A program made the position numbers and the translations under genes. Below are positions 15,154-24,724 of a DNA stretch of 64,000 nt, piece by piece. The notes below the pieces were generated by a model that saw nothing but the letters and a program-made list of their open reading frames with translations, was not told where the DNA came from and did no database searches. This DNA is from JASGDN01 sp049841275 (GTDB lineage: Bacteria > Chloroflexota > Chloroflexia > Thermomicrobiales > UBA6265): assembly GCA_049841275.1 (NCBI GenBank), contig JASGDN010000047.1, positions 1-64,000 on the forward strand, written 5' to 3'. How positions within the stretch are numbered: position 1 is the first letter of the stretch; each line of letters starts with the position of its first letter.

Positions 15154-15618
15154 TCACGGCTCGTGACGCCCCGCCGTGGCAAGCCAATGGCCATCTCGCA
15201 TCACCACGCGGTCGGCCATTTCCGCGGGTCCACTCCATGCCTGGATGGTGCGCGGGTGGACGACGAGATAGACATAGTCGTCTTGCTGCCGGGGATCGAA
15301 CCCAGCCCGTTGTGCGTGCGCTTCGGCACGCGCCGGATCGATTTCAGTACCTTGGGCCGCTGTTACCGATCCCTCGACGATGATCACATCGTTGGTCGCA
15401 CCGAGCGCCAGCCGAACAACACCTGCCCGCAGAAGATTGCGTGCCGTGCGGCTCTTCGCGGTTGTGGCCAGCAGGAGATCGGTGCCGTTCCACTGGAAGG
15501 TGAGCGGGATGAGCCAGGTTTCGCCCGTGGCCGAGGCGGAAGCGACCCAGGCGTTCACGTTCGTCTGGAATCGCTTCTCCACGTCGGTGATGCGCTCTTG
15601 TATGCTGCGCGATACCAT
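15154..15618 (-). CDS. Pyridoxamine 5'-phosphate oxidase-like flavin/F420-binding protein
   Basis: The 154-residue protein has the split-barrel layout of the PNPOx-like family: WLIPLTFQWNGTDLLLATT, then KSRTARNLLRAG and VVRLALGATNDVIIVEGSV. Members bind FMN, F420 or heme and include oxidases and F420-dependent reductases; the exact cofactor cannot be told. AGGAGGAG precedes the ATG at 15618; the open frame upstream is not supported. It converges with the second Rieske gene 20 bases away and is divergent from the mprF-like gene. Confidence 0.75.
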   Translation of the reverse strand: MVSRSIQERITDVEKRFQTNVNAWVASASATGETWLIPLTFQWNGTDLLLATTAKSRTARNLLRAGVVRLALGATNDVIIVEGSVTAAQGTEIDPARAEAHAQRAGFDPRQQDDYVYLVVHPRTIQAWSGPAEMADRVVMRDGHWLATAGRHEP

Positions 15619-15847
15619 CCTACTCCTCCTACGACGCTCTCTGGAAGCTGACGATGTGCGAGGCCGTCGCAATGATCGCACATTGCCGACCAGCGCGAGA
15701 CAGGAACAGACGTGCCTTTCGCCCGCGATCGGGACCGGTAAGCTCACGCCTGGCGTGCGACACTTTGCCCGGCCCCGGCGGATGGACGCCGGCGCGTGAC
15801 GCCTTCGGACGGGCGTCGCTCGATCTGTCCCTGCGAGGCAACTTCCG

Positions 15848-18703
15848 GTGCCCGACGACGCCACGTTCTCTCCATCGCAACGATCGGAATCCGCTTCCGG
15901 CGGGCCGGGCGATCCGGTTCCGTCGCGCAACCCGATGGGCATGCGCATCCGCGATGGCGTGCGAGCAATCATCCGGCGGTTGCGCTCGGTCGATGGCATC
16001 GTCTGGGGCGGACTGTTGCTGGTCCTGATCGCCTGGTTCGTATGGGATCAGCGAGCCGATGTGCGACACACTGTCCGCGTCCTGCGTGGGGCGAACGTCT
16101 GGTGGCTGGCGGCAATGTTCCTCGCGGTGCTGGCGCTGCACCTGACCTTCGCCCTGACGCAAACCTCACTGCTGCGGGCGCTTGGGCATCGCATTCCGCT
16201 CTGGCCGTCGATCACCACCTACGTGGAACGGCAGACCGTCTCCACTGTCGTTCCCTTCGGGCAGGCGCCGTCGTTCGTGCTGCTGGTGAAGCGGTTCGCC
16301 AGGTACGGCGTCACCCAGGACGACGCGATCTATTCGGGCCTGCTCTACAGCATCATTGGCTACGCCTCGTTCGCGATGTTCCTGCTGCCGATCATGGTCT
16401 GGCTGGGGTTGAGCGACCGGGTGACGCAGGCAATCCTCGTCGCGGCGATCATCCTCATCGTCGTCGTCCTGCTGATCGTGGCGGGCGGCATCCATGTCCT
16501 GCGCGGCAGGCGGTTGCCCGGTCCGATCGATGAGCGGATTCCCGATCGCGTCCACGCCTTTGTGGCAACGGCGCGCGGTCATGGCTTGCGATTCCGGCAC
16601 GTCGTGCCGTCATTCCTCTGGGCCTTCCTCGGGGATGCGCTCGGTGTGGCCACGCTCTACCTTGCCCTGCGTGCGGTGGGCAACGATCCGTCCATCGGCG
16701 TCGCGGTGGCGGGATACACCATCGGCACCCTCTTTATGCTCGTTGCTCCAATCTTCCAGGGACTCGGCGTCGTCGAGCTTTCGATGACCCTGTTGCTGCA
16801 GCAACTCGGGGTGCCGCCGGCCCATGCGCTGGGGGCGACACTGCTCTATCGCGTCGCCGATGTCTGGCTGCCGGTGGTCTTCGGTATCGCCGTACAGAGG
16901 CGCACGCAACGGGCAATGACCGGCCTCCCTGCGCGGTTGCCGGCATTGTGGACCGGGTTCAGCGGGGTGATCTCAACCCTTTCCGTCATGCCGCATCCGG
17001 TGCATCACACCGTGCGGCCCCACGGTGGGGAGGCCGAGTTCGCGAGCTTCACGCTGGTCAACGCCTCACGGTCGATCGTGCTGGGGGTGGGATTCCTGCT
17101 GATCCTGCTCGCCTACGGCCTCTGGCGGCGACGGCGGGTGGCGTGGGTGGTGACCGTCGTGCTGACGGCGTTCGTGATCGGCGCCCACCTCGGCAAGCAT
17201 CACGATCACATCGCGACGAGTGTGGCGCTCGTCAATCTCGTGTTGTTGCTCATCTCCATGAACCGGTTTACCGTGCGCACCGATCCGCCGACCCTGCGGC
17301 GCGGACTGATCGTCTGTGGAACGATGCTCACTGCCGCCGTAGCCTATGGCGTTTTCAGTCTCTGGATCATCGACCGGCATCAATTCTGGATCCGTGACCG
17401 GCATCAGGTCGGCGTCGATTTCTCGTTGCAGGGTGCCATGAAGCAGAGCCTGGAGCTCTATTTCAGTCTCGATTCCGCCGGCCTGGTGCCGCGCACCTCC
17501 TACGCGAACTGGCTGGTGGACTCATTCCACCTGATCGGTGCCCTGACAGCCCTGGTGCTGGCCTATTCGCTGCTTCGTCCCTACGTCTGGCGGCATCGGA
17601 TCGTCCCAGCCGAACGCGTCCGCGCTCGTGACCTGGTGCAACGCTACGGCGACTCGTCGGAGGATGCCTTCAAGGTCTGGCATGACAAGTCGTACTTCTT
17701 CGATAGCCAGGGGCAGGGGATGATCGGCTACGGTGTCTCTTCCGGTGTGGCGATGGCGCTGGGCGATCCCGTCGCCGCGGACGACGCGGCCTTCGACCGC
17801 GTGCTGGGCGAGTTCCTCGATTTCTGCGATCTCAATGGCTGGAGTCCGGCCTTCCACCACGCGACGCCGAAGCGTCTGGACGCGTACCGCCGGGCCGGGC
17901 TGGTTTCGCTACGGATCGGCGCGGAAGCCGTGGTGGACGTCGATACGTTCTCGACCGCCGGGAATACCGGGAAGAGTTTTCGCAACGTGCTCAACCGGTT
18001 CACGCGCGATGGGTGGACGCTGGTCGAATGGCCGCCGCCGCAGCCGGACGACTGGATGCGCGAGCTGAAGATCGTCTCCGACGAATGGCTGACGCTGGAC
18101 GGGCGACGCGAACGTGGGTTCACGCTCGGGGCGTGGGAGGATGCGTACATCCGCGATTCGACGATCCTCGCCGTGCAGCACGAGAACGGGCAGGTCGCGG
18201 CGTTCGTCAACCTCATCCACGATGGCGTCCCCGGTGAGCTGACCTTCGACCTGATGCGTCACCGCGTGGACGCGCCGAACGGGGCGATGGATTTCGTGAT
18301 GCTCTCGATGATCGCCTACGCGCGGGAGCATGGGTTCCATGCGCTGTCGCTCGGGATGGTACCCTTCGCGGATACGCCCGCCGATGAGGACGAAGGCGTG
18401 CGGCAACAGGCGCTCTCACTCCTGACGCGCAACTTCGACCGCATCTTCGCGGCGTCCACGCTCTTTGCGTACAAGGACAAGTTCCACCCCCGCTGGGACC
18501 CGCGCTACCTCGTCTACAAGTCGGACGCCGCCCTTCCGGCCATCGGTCTGGCTATCGCGCGCCTCGGCGAGCATCCCGTCGCCCACGGTGCGACGGATCA
18601 GGACGGGGATGCCTTCGATCCCGCCGCGTCATCGACTGTGCCGCCGGACGCTTCGGCGTTGGATGCCGACGACGCGACTGGTGTGCTGGGGCCGACGCGA
18701 TGA
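15848..18703 (+). CDS. MprF-like bifunctional lipid flippase/aminoacyl-phospholipid synthase
   Basis: The 951-residue protein has an N-terminal flippase-type membrane domain of about 14 helices (residues roughly 50-620) and a C-terminal cytoplasmic DUF2156 domain of the GNAT-like aminoacyl-transferase fold. The C-domain begins near RARDLVQRYGDSSEDAFKVW and carries SYFFDSQGQGMIGYGVSSG, LGDPVAADDA and FADTPADEDEG, ending with YKDKFHPRWDPRYLVYKSD. MprF enzymes transfer Lys or Ala from tRNA to phosphatidylglycerol and flip the product, lowering surface charge and resisting cationic peptides. The start is GTG at 15848 with GCGAGG upstream. It overlaps the next, rhomboid-like gene by 4 bases (ATGA). 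The amino acid attached cannot be inferred. Confidence 0.85.
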   Translation: MPDDATFSPSQRSESASGGPGDPVPSRNPMGMRIRDGVRAIIRRLRSVDGIVWGGLLLVLIAWFVWDQRADVRHTVRVLRGANVWWLAAMFLAVLALHLTFALTQTSLLRALGHRIPLWPSITTYVERQTVSTVVPFGQAPSFVLLVKRFARYGVTQDDAIYSGLLYSIIGYASFAMFLLPIMVWLGLSDRVTQAILVAAIILIVVVLLIVAGGIHVLRGRRLPGPIDERIPDRVHAFVATARGHGLRFRHVVPSFLWAFLGDALGVATLYLALRAVGNDPSIGVAVAGYTIGTLFMLVAPIFQGLGVVELSMTLLLQQLGVPPAHALGATLLYRVADVWLPVVFGIAVQRRTQRAMTGLPARLPALWTGFSGVISTLSVMPHPVHHTVRPHGGEAEFASFTLVNASRSIVLGVGFLLILLAYGLWRRRRVAWVVTVVLTAFVIGAHLGKHHDHIATSVALVNLVLLLISMNRFTVRTDPPTLRRGLIVCGTMLTAAVAYGVFSLWIIDRHQFWIRDRHQVGVDFSLQGAMKQSLELYFSLDSAGLVPRTSYANWLVDSFHLIGALTALVLAYSLLRPYVWRHRIVPAERVRARDLVQRYGDSSEDAFKVWHDKSYFFDSQGQGMIGYGVSSGVAMALGDPVAADDAAFDRVLGEFLDFCDLNGWSPAFHHATPKRLDAYRRAGLVSLRIGAEAVVDVDTFSTAGNTGKSFRNVLNRFTRDGWTLVEWPPPQPDDWMRELKIVSDEWLTLDGRRERGFTLGAWEDAYIRDSTILAVQHENGQVAAFVNLIHDGVPGELTFDLMRHRVDAPNGAMDFVMLSMIAYAREHGFHALSLGMVPFADTPADEDEGVRQQALSLLTRNFDRIFAASTLFAYKDKFHPRWDPRYLVYKSDAALPAIGLAIARLGEHPVAHGATDQDGDAFDPAASSTVPPDASALDADDATGVLGPTR

Positions 18704-19392
18704 GCGAGGTGATGACGTTCCTTGCGCCGCTCTTCGCCCTGCTGAAGCGCCGCATTCCGGACCGCTCACCGCTGGGGCTGGCGCGCACCTATCCGACGAC
18801 CATCCTCGTGCTGGGGACGATCGTTCTCTGCGATCTGGTGACGTGGGGCCAGGATGCTGGCATTTATCAGATCAACGTCCTGAACCGCCTGGGGCTGGAC
18901 TGGGACCTGCTGACCCAGGGACAGGTCTGGCGCGTCTTCACGAGCACGTTCGTGCAGACGGTGCCGGGCATCCACTTTTCGATGGTCGTGGTGCTGCTCA
19001 CGTCCTACTTGCTGGCGGAGACCTTCGCCGGAAGCCTGCCCACGCTGTGCGTGATCTTCCTGAGCGACTGGATTTCGTCGCTGCTGGGGATGACGATCGT
19101 GCGGATCATCGCCGCGATGGGTTCCAGCGAGGCGACGGGACTGCTCCATATCCCGGATGCGGGTTCTTCGGCGACCGGGCACGGAGCCTACGCGCTGGCA
19201 GCGACGACCCTGCTGCCGCGCAAGCTGGCGATCGGCCTCTTTGCCCTGTTGCTGGCGGTGACGGCGGTCCTCTTCTTCGAGCAGCACATCGGTGCCTCGA
19301 TCGCACACACGATCTCGTCGCTCTTCGGGGGCGCGGTGGGCTGGTTCATCGTGCGTCCGAGGCTGTATCCGGAGGAATACGGGCGGGAGTAG
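18700..19392 (+). CDS. Rhomboid-like membrane protein, possible intramembrane serine protease
   Basis: The 230-residue protein has about six hydrophobic helices. The segment GQVWRVFTSTFVQTVPGIHF followed by LLTSYLLAETFAG matches the rhomboid L1 region and helix 2. Rhomboids cut within membranes using a Ser in GxSG and a His two helices later. Here the candidate Ser region is DAGSSATGHGAYAL and the candidate His lies in SIAHTISSLFGGAVGW, so both may be present, although the Ser motif is not canonical and the protein could be inactive. It overlaps the mprF-like gene by 4 bases, so they are translationally coupled. A processing or stabilising role for that protein is an inference from position only. 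Confidence 0.65.
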   Translation: MSEVMTFLAPLFALLKRRIPDRSPLGLARTYPTTILVLGTIVLCDLVTWGQDAGIYQINVLNRLGLDWDLLTQGQVWRVFTSTFVQTVPGIHFSMVVVLLTSYLLAETFAGSLPTLCVIFLSDWISSLLGMTIVRIIAAMGSSEATGLLHIPDAGSSATGHGAYALAATTLLPRKLAIGLFALLLAVTAVLFFEQHIGASIAHTISSLFGGAVGWFIVRPRLYPEEYGRE

Positions 19393-19413
19393 AGCGGGTC
19401 GGCACCGTTCAAC

Positions 19414-19441
19414 GGCAAACCACGAGGGTTTGCCCTACGAA
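19414..19441 (-). repeat. REP-like palindrome (GTAGGG head), copy 1
   Basis: On the minus strand this reads CGTAGGGCAAACCCTCGTGG and continues TTTGCC. The stem GGCAAACC/GGTTTGCC has 8-base arms (19414-19421 and 19427-19434). The GTAGGG head and the C[TC][CT]GTG middle are shared with the copies at 27979 and 52661, but the stem sequence differs and still pairs. Confidence 0.6.
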
Positions 19442-19483
19442 CGAACGGATTGCCGCCAGGCATTGCATTCGACGCGTTCCCCC

Positions 19484-19590
19484 TCGACTTTGCTCAGGGT
19501 AAACTCCGCGAAGAGCCTGTCCTGAGCGAAGCCGAAGGCTCCCCGCGCGAAGCGAGAGCGCAATCCGGCGCAGCCAGATATCCGGGACGC
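19484..19590 (+). repeat. Partial copy of the CCTGAGCGAAG-type intergenic repeat
   Basis: This stretch contains GCTCAGGGTAAACTCCGCGA, then CCTGTCCTGAGCGAAGCCGA, then CGCGCGAAGCGAGAGCGCAA and CCGGCGCAGCC. The same blocks appear at 2780-2965 and 52726-52972. It fills the gap between the rhomboid-like gene and the convergent permease gene. Confidence 0.55.
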
Positions 19591-19676
19591 ATCGTCCTTG
19601 CACATCGCAAGGCTCAATGCTCACCACACCTTCGCTCAATGGCGGCGGCAGGTGTGATACGGTCCGTGTCTCCTTG

Positions 19677-20606
19677 TTATGCCCGGTTCCGGTTCCGGGG
19701 GTCGAAGGCGTCGCGGAGGCCGTCGCCGAGCAGGTTGAACGCCATCACGGTGAGCAGGATCGCCAGACCGGGGAATGTCGAGTACCACCACGCATCGCGC
19801 AGGTACTTCCGGCCCTCGGAGACCATCTGCCCCCAGTCCGGGGATGGCGGCTGCACGCCGAGGCCGATGAAGCCCAGCCCCGCGGTGGTCAGTACCGCGA
19901 ATCCGATATCCATCGAGGCCTTCACCAGCACGGTCGAGAAGGCGTTTGGCAGCACATGACGGAACAGCACCCGGCTCTGGCTTGCCCCCAATGACGAAGC
20001 CGCTTCCGCGAACTGCGCGTTCCGCAACGCGATCACGTTCGCCCGCACCAGCCGGCAGTAACCCGGCCACCAGACCAGCGATACCGCCACCATCACGTTG
20101 AACAGGCCGGGACCGAGCGCGGCGGCGAACGCCATCGCCAGGATCAGGTCCGGAATTGTGAGGAAGATGTCCGTTACGCGCATGATCACGTTGCCGACCC
20201 AGCCGCCGAAGAATCCGGCGATGGCGCCCAGCAGTGTGCCGATTGCCAGCGCCAGGATGATGACCGTCACGCCAGCCAGCAGCGACGTTCGCGCGCCCAC
20301 GATCACACGGGTGAAGACATCGCGGCCGACGTTGTCCGTGCCGAACCAGTGCGCTGTGGAGGGTGGCTTCAGCTTGTCGGCGATGTGGACCGCGCCGGAG
20401 GCATCGCGCGGGTAGGGCACGAAGAATGGACCCACCAGGGCGATCGCCACGATGGCTACGAGGATGAGCAGCCCGGCCAGCGAGAGCGGACTCTGCCGGA
20501 ATTTGCGGAAATTGCGCTTTGTCTCCGGGCTGAGTCCCCAACGGCGCGATCCGCTGGCGGGGGGTGCCCCGGCCTGGGCGAGCGAGGCGACGGCGGGTTC
20601 ACTCAT
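19677..20606 (-). CDS. Peptide-type ABC transporter permease (DppC/OppC family)
   Basis: The 309-residue inner-membrane protein has the DppC layout: an N-terminal cytoplasmic tail, one helix (LAGLLILVAIVAIALVGPFF), a periplasmic-side loop with HWFGTDNVGRDVFTRVIVGAR, and five more helices. The ATPase-docking EAA loop is EAASSLGASQSRVLFRHVLPN. It pairs with the permease upstream (20646-21659) and the binding protein at 21737 in one leftward operon. No ATPase gene is present in the operon, so the transporter must use ATPases encoded elsewhere. Substrates of this family include peptides, nickel, sugars and other compounds; the neighbouring DUF917 and hydantoinase-like genes suggest a heterocyclic nitrogen compound. 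Confidence 0.92.
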   Translation of the reverse strand: MSEPAVASLAQAGAPPASGSRRWGLSPETKRNFRKFRQSPLSLAGLLILVAIVAIALVGPFFVPYPRDASGAVHIADKLKPPSTAHWFGTDNVGRDVFTRVIVGARTSLLAGVTVIILALAIGTLLGAIAGFFGGWVGNVIMRVTDIFLTIPDLILAMAFAAALGPGLFNVMVAVSLVWWPGYCRLVRANVIALRNAQFAEAASSLGASQSRVLFRHVLPNAFSTVLVKASMDIGFAVLTTAGLGFIGLGVQPPSPDWGQMVSEGRKYLRDAWWYSTFPGLAILLTVMAFNLLGDGLRDAFDPRNRNRA

Positions 20607-20645
20607 GGGCGATCTTCTCCGACGGAATGGAGGAACATGACGGGC

Positions 20646-21659
20646 TTATGCATGGCCGACTCGCGGATCGAGGAAGCCATAGGCGATATCGACGGCCAGG
20701 TTGATGAGGCTGAAGACGATGCCATAGAGCAGGGCGATGCCAATGATCGGCATGAAATCGAGCGTCAGCGCCGACTTGGTCGCATAGAGGCCGATGCCTG
20801 GCCAGTCGTAGACCGTCTCCACCAGGACCGAGCCGCCCATCGACCAGCCGAAGGAGAGGCCGATCATCGTCAGCGTGGGGATGAAGGCGTTGCGCAAGGC
20901 ATGCCGCACGATCACGCCGCGTTCGTTCAGTCCCTTTGCGCGAGCGGTGCGCACGTAGTCCTGATTCAGGACTTCCAGCAGGCTTGCGCGGGTGAAGCGC
21001 GAGATCGTGGCGAGTGATGCGAGGCTGAGCGTCAGCGCTGGCAGGATGATGTGCTGCAGTGCTTCCCAGAAGGTGGACCAGTTTCCGGTCACGAGGGAAT
21101 CGAAGAGATACATCCCCGTGATATCCGTCGGCGGCGGGGTGAGCGCATCGAGGCGGGAACCGATCGGCAGCCAGCCGAGTTTCAGGCCGAAGAAGAGTTG
21201 CAGCAGCAACGCCAGCCAGAACGCGGGGACGCTTACGCCGACCAGCGAGACGATACGGGCGATATGGTCCGGCATGCGGTCGGCTTTGACAGCGGAGAGG
21301 ATGCCGAGCGGAATCCCGATGGCGATCGCAATTGTCATCGCCACCAGTACGAGTTCCAGCGTCGCCGGGAAATAGACCTTCAGGTCGTCCAGCACCGGGC
21401 GGCGAGAGAGGATGGAATCGCCCCAGTCCCCTTGCACCAGTCCGGAGACGTAGTTCCAGTATTGAACCGGCAAGGGCTTGTCGAGGCCGAACTGCTCGCG
21501 GATCTGGAGGTAGGTCGATTCCGGCGCCTGCGGTCCGGCGGCAAGCCGGGCAGGATCGCCCGGCACAAGGTGCGAGAGGGCGAACGTGAGCAGGGAGATG
21601 CCGACGATCACCGGCACGATCAGGAACAGGCGGCGGATGATGTAGCGGGTGATGGACAT
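20646..21659 (-). CDS. Peptide-type ABC transporter permease (DppB/OppB family)
   Basis: The 337-residue membrane protein starts MSITRYIIRRLFLIVPVIVG, the classic DppB N-terminal helix, followed by LTFALSHLVPGDPAR. The EAA loop is YVRTARAKGLNERGVIVRHA, and the C-terminus has the family's GSVLVETVYDWPGIGLY. It forms the channel with the DppC-type partner 39 bases downstream. It lies 77 bases downstream of the binding-protein gene on the same strand. Confidence 0.93.
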   Translation of the reverse strand: MSITRYIIRRLFLIVPVIVGISLLTFALSHLVPGDPARLAAGPQAPESTYLQIREQFGLDKPLPVQYWNYVSGLVQGDWGDSILSRRPVLDDLKVYFPATLELVLVAMTIAIAIGIPLGILSAVKADRMPDHIARIVSLVGVSVPAFWLALLLQLFFGLKLGWLPIGSRLDALTPPPTDITGMYLFDSLVTGNWSTFWEALQHIILPALTLSLASLATISRFTRASLLEVLNQDYVRTARAKGLNERGVIVRHALRNAFIPTLTMIGLSFGWSMGGSVLVETVYDWPGIGLYATKSALTLDFMPIIGIALLYGIVFSLINLAVDIAYGFLDPRVGHA

Positions 21660-21736
21660 CGCTTGGTCCTGGGCGGGGAGGCAATGCCGGACGGCAATGC
21701 CTCCCCAGGGTCACGGACGGGCGAACCCGTGGAGAA

Positions 21737-23383
21737 TCAGGAGGCCGAGTATTCGAGCAGGCGAACGTCGGAGTTCGCGTTGATCGGGGATTCGCCGAGT
21801 TGCGTCACCCAGGCGTCGTTCGGGACTTCGCAGTAGAGCCACAGCTCCACGGCCTCGTCGACGATCTTTGCCTGCGCCTCGTCGTAGATCTTCTTGCGAG
21901 CATCCGGATCGACTGTGGAGCGGCCGTCTGCCAGCAGCTTGTCGATATCGTCGTTCTTGAACTGGGAGGCATTCGCCCAGCTTCCGGCCTGGCTGGAGTG
22001 GTAGGACTGCCAGAGGAAGTTGTCCGGGTCCATGTAGTTCACGCTGTTGTAGACGGCAACCATACCCGGCGCGCTGGCGGGATCGGCGACCCGCGCGACG
22101 AGGTCTGGCCAGACGAGCGGGGTCATGGTGACCGTGATGTTCATCTGGGAGAGCGCATCGAGCAGGATAAGGCCGATCTGCTCCTCGTTGGCGAGACCGG
22201 TGACGTAGACGTACTCGATCTCGAAGCCGTCCTTGTACTGCTCGCTCTGGGAGAGGTAGGTCTTTGCCTCGTCCATGTTGAATCGGATCAGTGGCAGGCT
22301 ATCAGCGTGCCACGGGGAGAACTGCGGTGGCAGGGGGCCTTCCATCAGCGTGCCGCGCCCGTTGGCGATAGCCAGCACCGAATCGTAGTCCAGCGCGGCG
22401 GCAAGCGCCTTCCGGACGTTGAGATCGGAGGTCGGGCCGCTCGCGTTGTTCAGCTTCACTGCGAACGGGGTGTAGCTCGGCACATCGTTGACGGTGAACT
22501 GGCTCTCGGCGGCCAGGCCTTCGATGTCCTCGACCGAGAAGGTGTCGCCCCACTGCACCTCGCCCGCCTCCATCGACAGCCGCTTGGAGGACGATTCGCG
22601 AATGATGCGCCAGACGAACGTCTGGATCGGGGTGGTGATGCCAGGCGTCTTGAACCAGTAATCGCTGCGGAGGTCGAACTGGTAGGTTGTTCCCGGCTGC
22701 CACTGCGAGATGGAGTAGGGGCCGCTGCCAGCGGAGTTCGACTGCAGCCACTTCTCGCCGTCGTCATCGCCCTCGACATGCTCGGCGACCACGGCAGGAT
22801 TGGCGAGGAAAAGCCACGGCAGGATCAGGTCGAACGGCGCGAACGACTTGGTGAGCGTGATCTCGACGGTCGTCGGATCGACCACCTTCACCGAATCGGC
22901 GGTCATCACGTCCGCGAACATCCAGGAGACGCCGAGGTTCTTCTTCAGCAGGCGCTCGAAGTTCCACTTGACAACATCGCCATCGATGGCGGAGCCATCG
23001 GGGAAGACGGCGGCCGGGTCCAGCTTCAGCGTCCAGGTCTTGGCATCGTCGGAGCCGGTGACTTCCTGGGCCACCAGCGGCTTCACAACCGGTGGGTTGC
23101 CTTCGAAGCGGAGGATGCTGTCATACGTGGCGCGCTGCGCGAAGGTGATGGAGTAGTCGTTCCCGGTGTGCGGATCGAGGTTGGAGATGTCCTGACCGGA
23201 GCCGTAGACGAGGACGTTCTTGTCCGCCTGGGCGAAGACGCGGGTACCGCCCGATATCGTGCCGGTCAGCCCCGCGGCGAGCGCAGCCGCCCCGGCGATC
23301 TTCACGAGGTCGCGGCGGGTGGTTCCCTTGCGTCCAGCGGCCTCGACCAGGTTGGCGAGGATATCTGACGTGTGACGATCCAT
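21737..23383 (-). CDS. ABC transporter substrate-binding protein, family 5
   Basis: The 548-residue exported protein is of the peptide/nickel (SBP_bac_5) type. A twin-arginine-like signal (KGTTRRDLVKIAGAAALAAG) ends near VFAQADKN. The mature protein shows DISNLDPHTGNDYSITFAQRA, the VFPDGSAIDGDVVKWNFERL block and GSGPYSISQWQPGT, all typical. GGGAGG lies upstream of the ATG at 23383. It is the first transporter gene of the leftward operon and follows the DUF917 gene by 180 bases. The ligand is unknown; the operon context suggests something handled by the DUF917 and hydantoinase-like enzymes. Confidence 0.92.
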   Translation of the reverse strand: MDRHTSDILANLVEAAGRKGTTRRDLVKIAGAAALAAGLTGTISGGTRVFAQADKNVLVYGSGQDISNLDPHTGNDYSITFAQRATYDSILRFEGNPPVVKPLVAQEVTGSDDAKTWTLKLDPAAVFPDGSAIDGDVVKWNFERLLKKNLGVSWMFADVMTADSVKVVDPTTVEITLTKSFAPFDLILPWLFLANPAVVAEHVEGDDDGEKWLQSNSAGSGPYSISQWQPGTTYQFDLRSDYWFKTPGITTPIQTFVWRIIRESSSKRLSMEAGEVQWGDTFSVEDIEGLAAESQFTVNDVPSYTPFAVKLNNASGPTSDLNVRKALAAALDYDSVLAIANGRGTLMEGPLPPQFSPWHADSLPLIRFNMDEAKTYLSQSEQYKDGFEIEYVYVTGLANEEQIGLILLDALSQMNITVTMTPLVWPDLVARVADPASAPGMVAVYNSVNYMDPDNFLWQSYHSSQAGSWANASQFKNDDIDKLLADGRSTVDPDARKKIYDEAQAKIVDEAVELWLYCEVPNDAWVTQLGESPINANSDVRLLEYSAS

Positions 23384-23563
23384 TGTGTGTGAACCTCCCG
23401 AAACTGGACCACCGTGGGGTGTCCATTGCGGTGCGATCGACCCGGCCCGATCCCGCGATCTGGCCGGCAGCGAGGAAAACGAGGACCCATGAGCGGAGGC
23501 GCAGACTGAACGCGCCGCGTTCATCCATGAAGGGGAGGCCACGGCAGTGTGGCGGGGCAGAAT

Positions 23564-24724
23564 TCAGGACGCTACAGACGCAATGCCCTGACCGTAGATG
23601 CCTGGCAGCGGGACGTATTCCACGTCGGGGTAGCCAAATGCTGCCGGGCCGACGATTTCCAGCGCCCGAGGCGTGGCGATCATGGCCGGCGCGGGAATGC
23701 CGAGGACGGTGACGCGGAGTCCGTAGCGCAGGACTTCGGTGGTGATGGGCTCCGCTGTTTCCGCATCGACGATGCAGATCAGGTCGGGGACGGCGCAGAG
23801 TACCGTGCCATCTTCGGCGCGGGCGACGAGGTTTTCGTTCTGGATGTTTACAGTCAGGTGGCGTCCACTGTCCGGCCCGGTGCCTTCCAGCGTGACGTGC
23901 CCCCGGTTGAACCCGCCTTCCAGCCGTCGTTCGACATCCACGATCTTGCCGTGGAAGAGCTTCTGGCCGCCGGTGACGGCCAGCGCCGCATCGGATGGAT
24001 CGGTGTGCATGCGTCGGGCTTCCATCACGGCCTCGCCGAGGCGGACTGCCAGGGTGAGGGTGTTCGGGATGGAGACGCGCCGTGCTTCCGCGCCGCCGAG
24101 CATCGGGCCGGCGCCGGCAGCAGCTCCGCCCATTTGCACCGTGACGACGCGGACATAGCGTTCGAGTACGTTCGCATCTGTGATGTTGTCATAGGTGGCG
24201 GTGTGGCCCCGAATGTCGGCAATCGCCATCGGGGTCGGGACCACGCCATTGATGAAGAACGTGTCCATCTGGAGTTCGGGGAATGCCCGGCCCATCGCAT
24301 CGGCGTCGATCATCGGCACACCGAGCTGGGCAGCGGTACGGATTGGCGCGATCGAATTGCCCCCGCCGATTTCCGCGGCGATGATGTGGGTCACCGTCTT
24401 CCCGGTATGGTGCTCCAGCGCCCTGATGGCGTGGACGAACTCCGAGCCTTCCGCAAGGCGCTCGACACCGACAACCGGCGCACCGATGCCACCGACGGAT
24501 GCCACGACGGCATCGTCCGGGACCTCGTGGAGTGGCACGATCGGCACGGTCCTGCCAAGCTGGATGAGTTCCCGCCGGCAGGCAACCTTGCCGAGATACG
24601 GATTCCCGCCGCCGCCTGTGCCAAGGATGCCGGCGCCGATCGCCAGGGCATCCAGGTGGTCGATGGTGATCTCGCGCAGGGTGTTCTGGGCGGACGGTGT
24701 CGATGGTGATGCGACTTGAGCCAA
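23564..24724 (-). CDS. DUF917 protein (S-methyl thiohydantoin desulfurase-like), copy A
   Basis: The roughly 386-residue protein contains the DUF917 N-domain (LDALAIGAGILGTGGGGNPY, AAEIGGGNSIAPI, PMIDADAMGRAFPE) and C-domain (GKIVDVERRLEGGFNRG, VPDLICIVDAET). The family, once of unknown function, is now named after S-methyl thiohydantoin desulfurase, an enzyme of S-methyl-ergothioneine breakdown. The start is uncertain: TTG at 24724 has GGAG 9 bases upstream and is my choice; GTG at 24739 is the alternative. It heads the leftward operon that continues with a family-5 importer, and is divergent from a hydantoinase-like gene and a second DUF917 gene. Exact substrate unknown. Confidence 0.85.
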   Translation of the reverse strand: MAQVASPSTPSAQNTLREITIDHLDALAIGAGILGTGGGGNPYLGKVACRRELIQLGRTVPIVPLHEVPDDAVVASVGGIGAPVVGVERLAEGSEFVHAIRALEHHTGKTVTHIIAAEIGGGNSIAPIRTAAQLGVPMIDADAMGRAFPELQMDTFFINGVVPTPMAIADIRGHTATYDNITDANVLERYVRVVTVQMGGAAAGAGPMLGGAEARRVSIPNTLTLAVRLGEAVMEARRMHTDPSDAALAVTGGQKLFHGKIVDVERRLEGGFNRGHVTLEGTGPDSGRHLTVNIQNENLVARAEDGTVLCAVPDLICIVDAETAEPITTEVLRYGLRVTVLGIPAPAMIATPRALEIVGPAAFGYPDVEYVPLPGIYGQGIASVAS

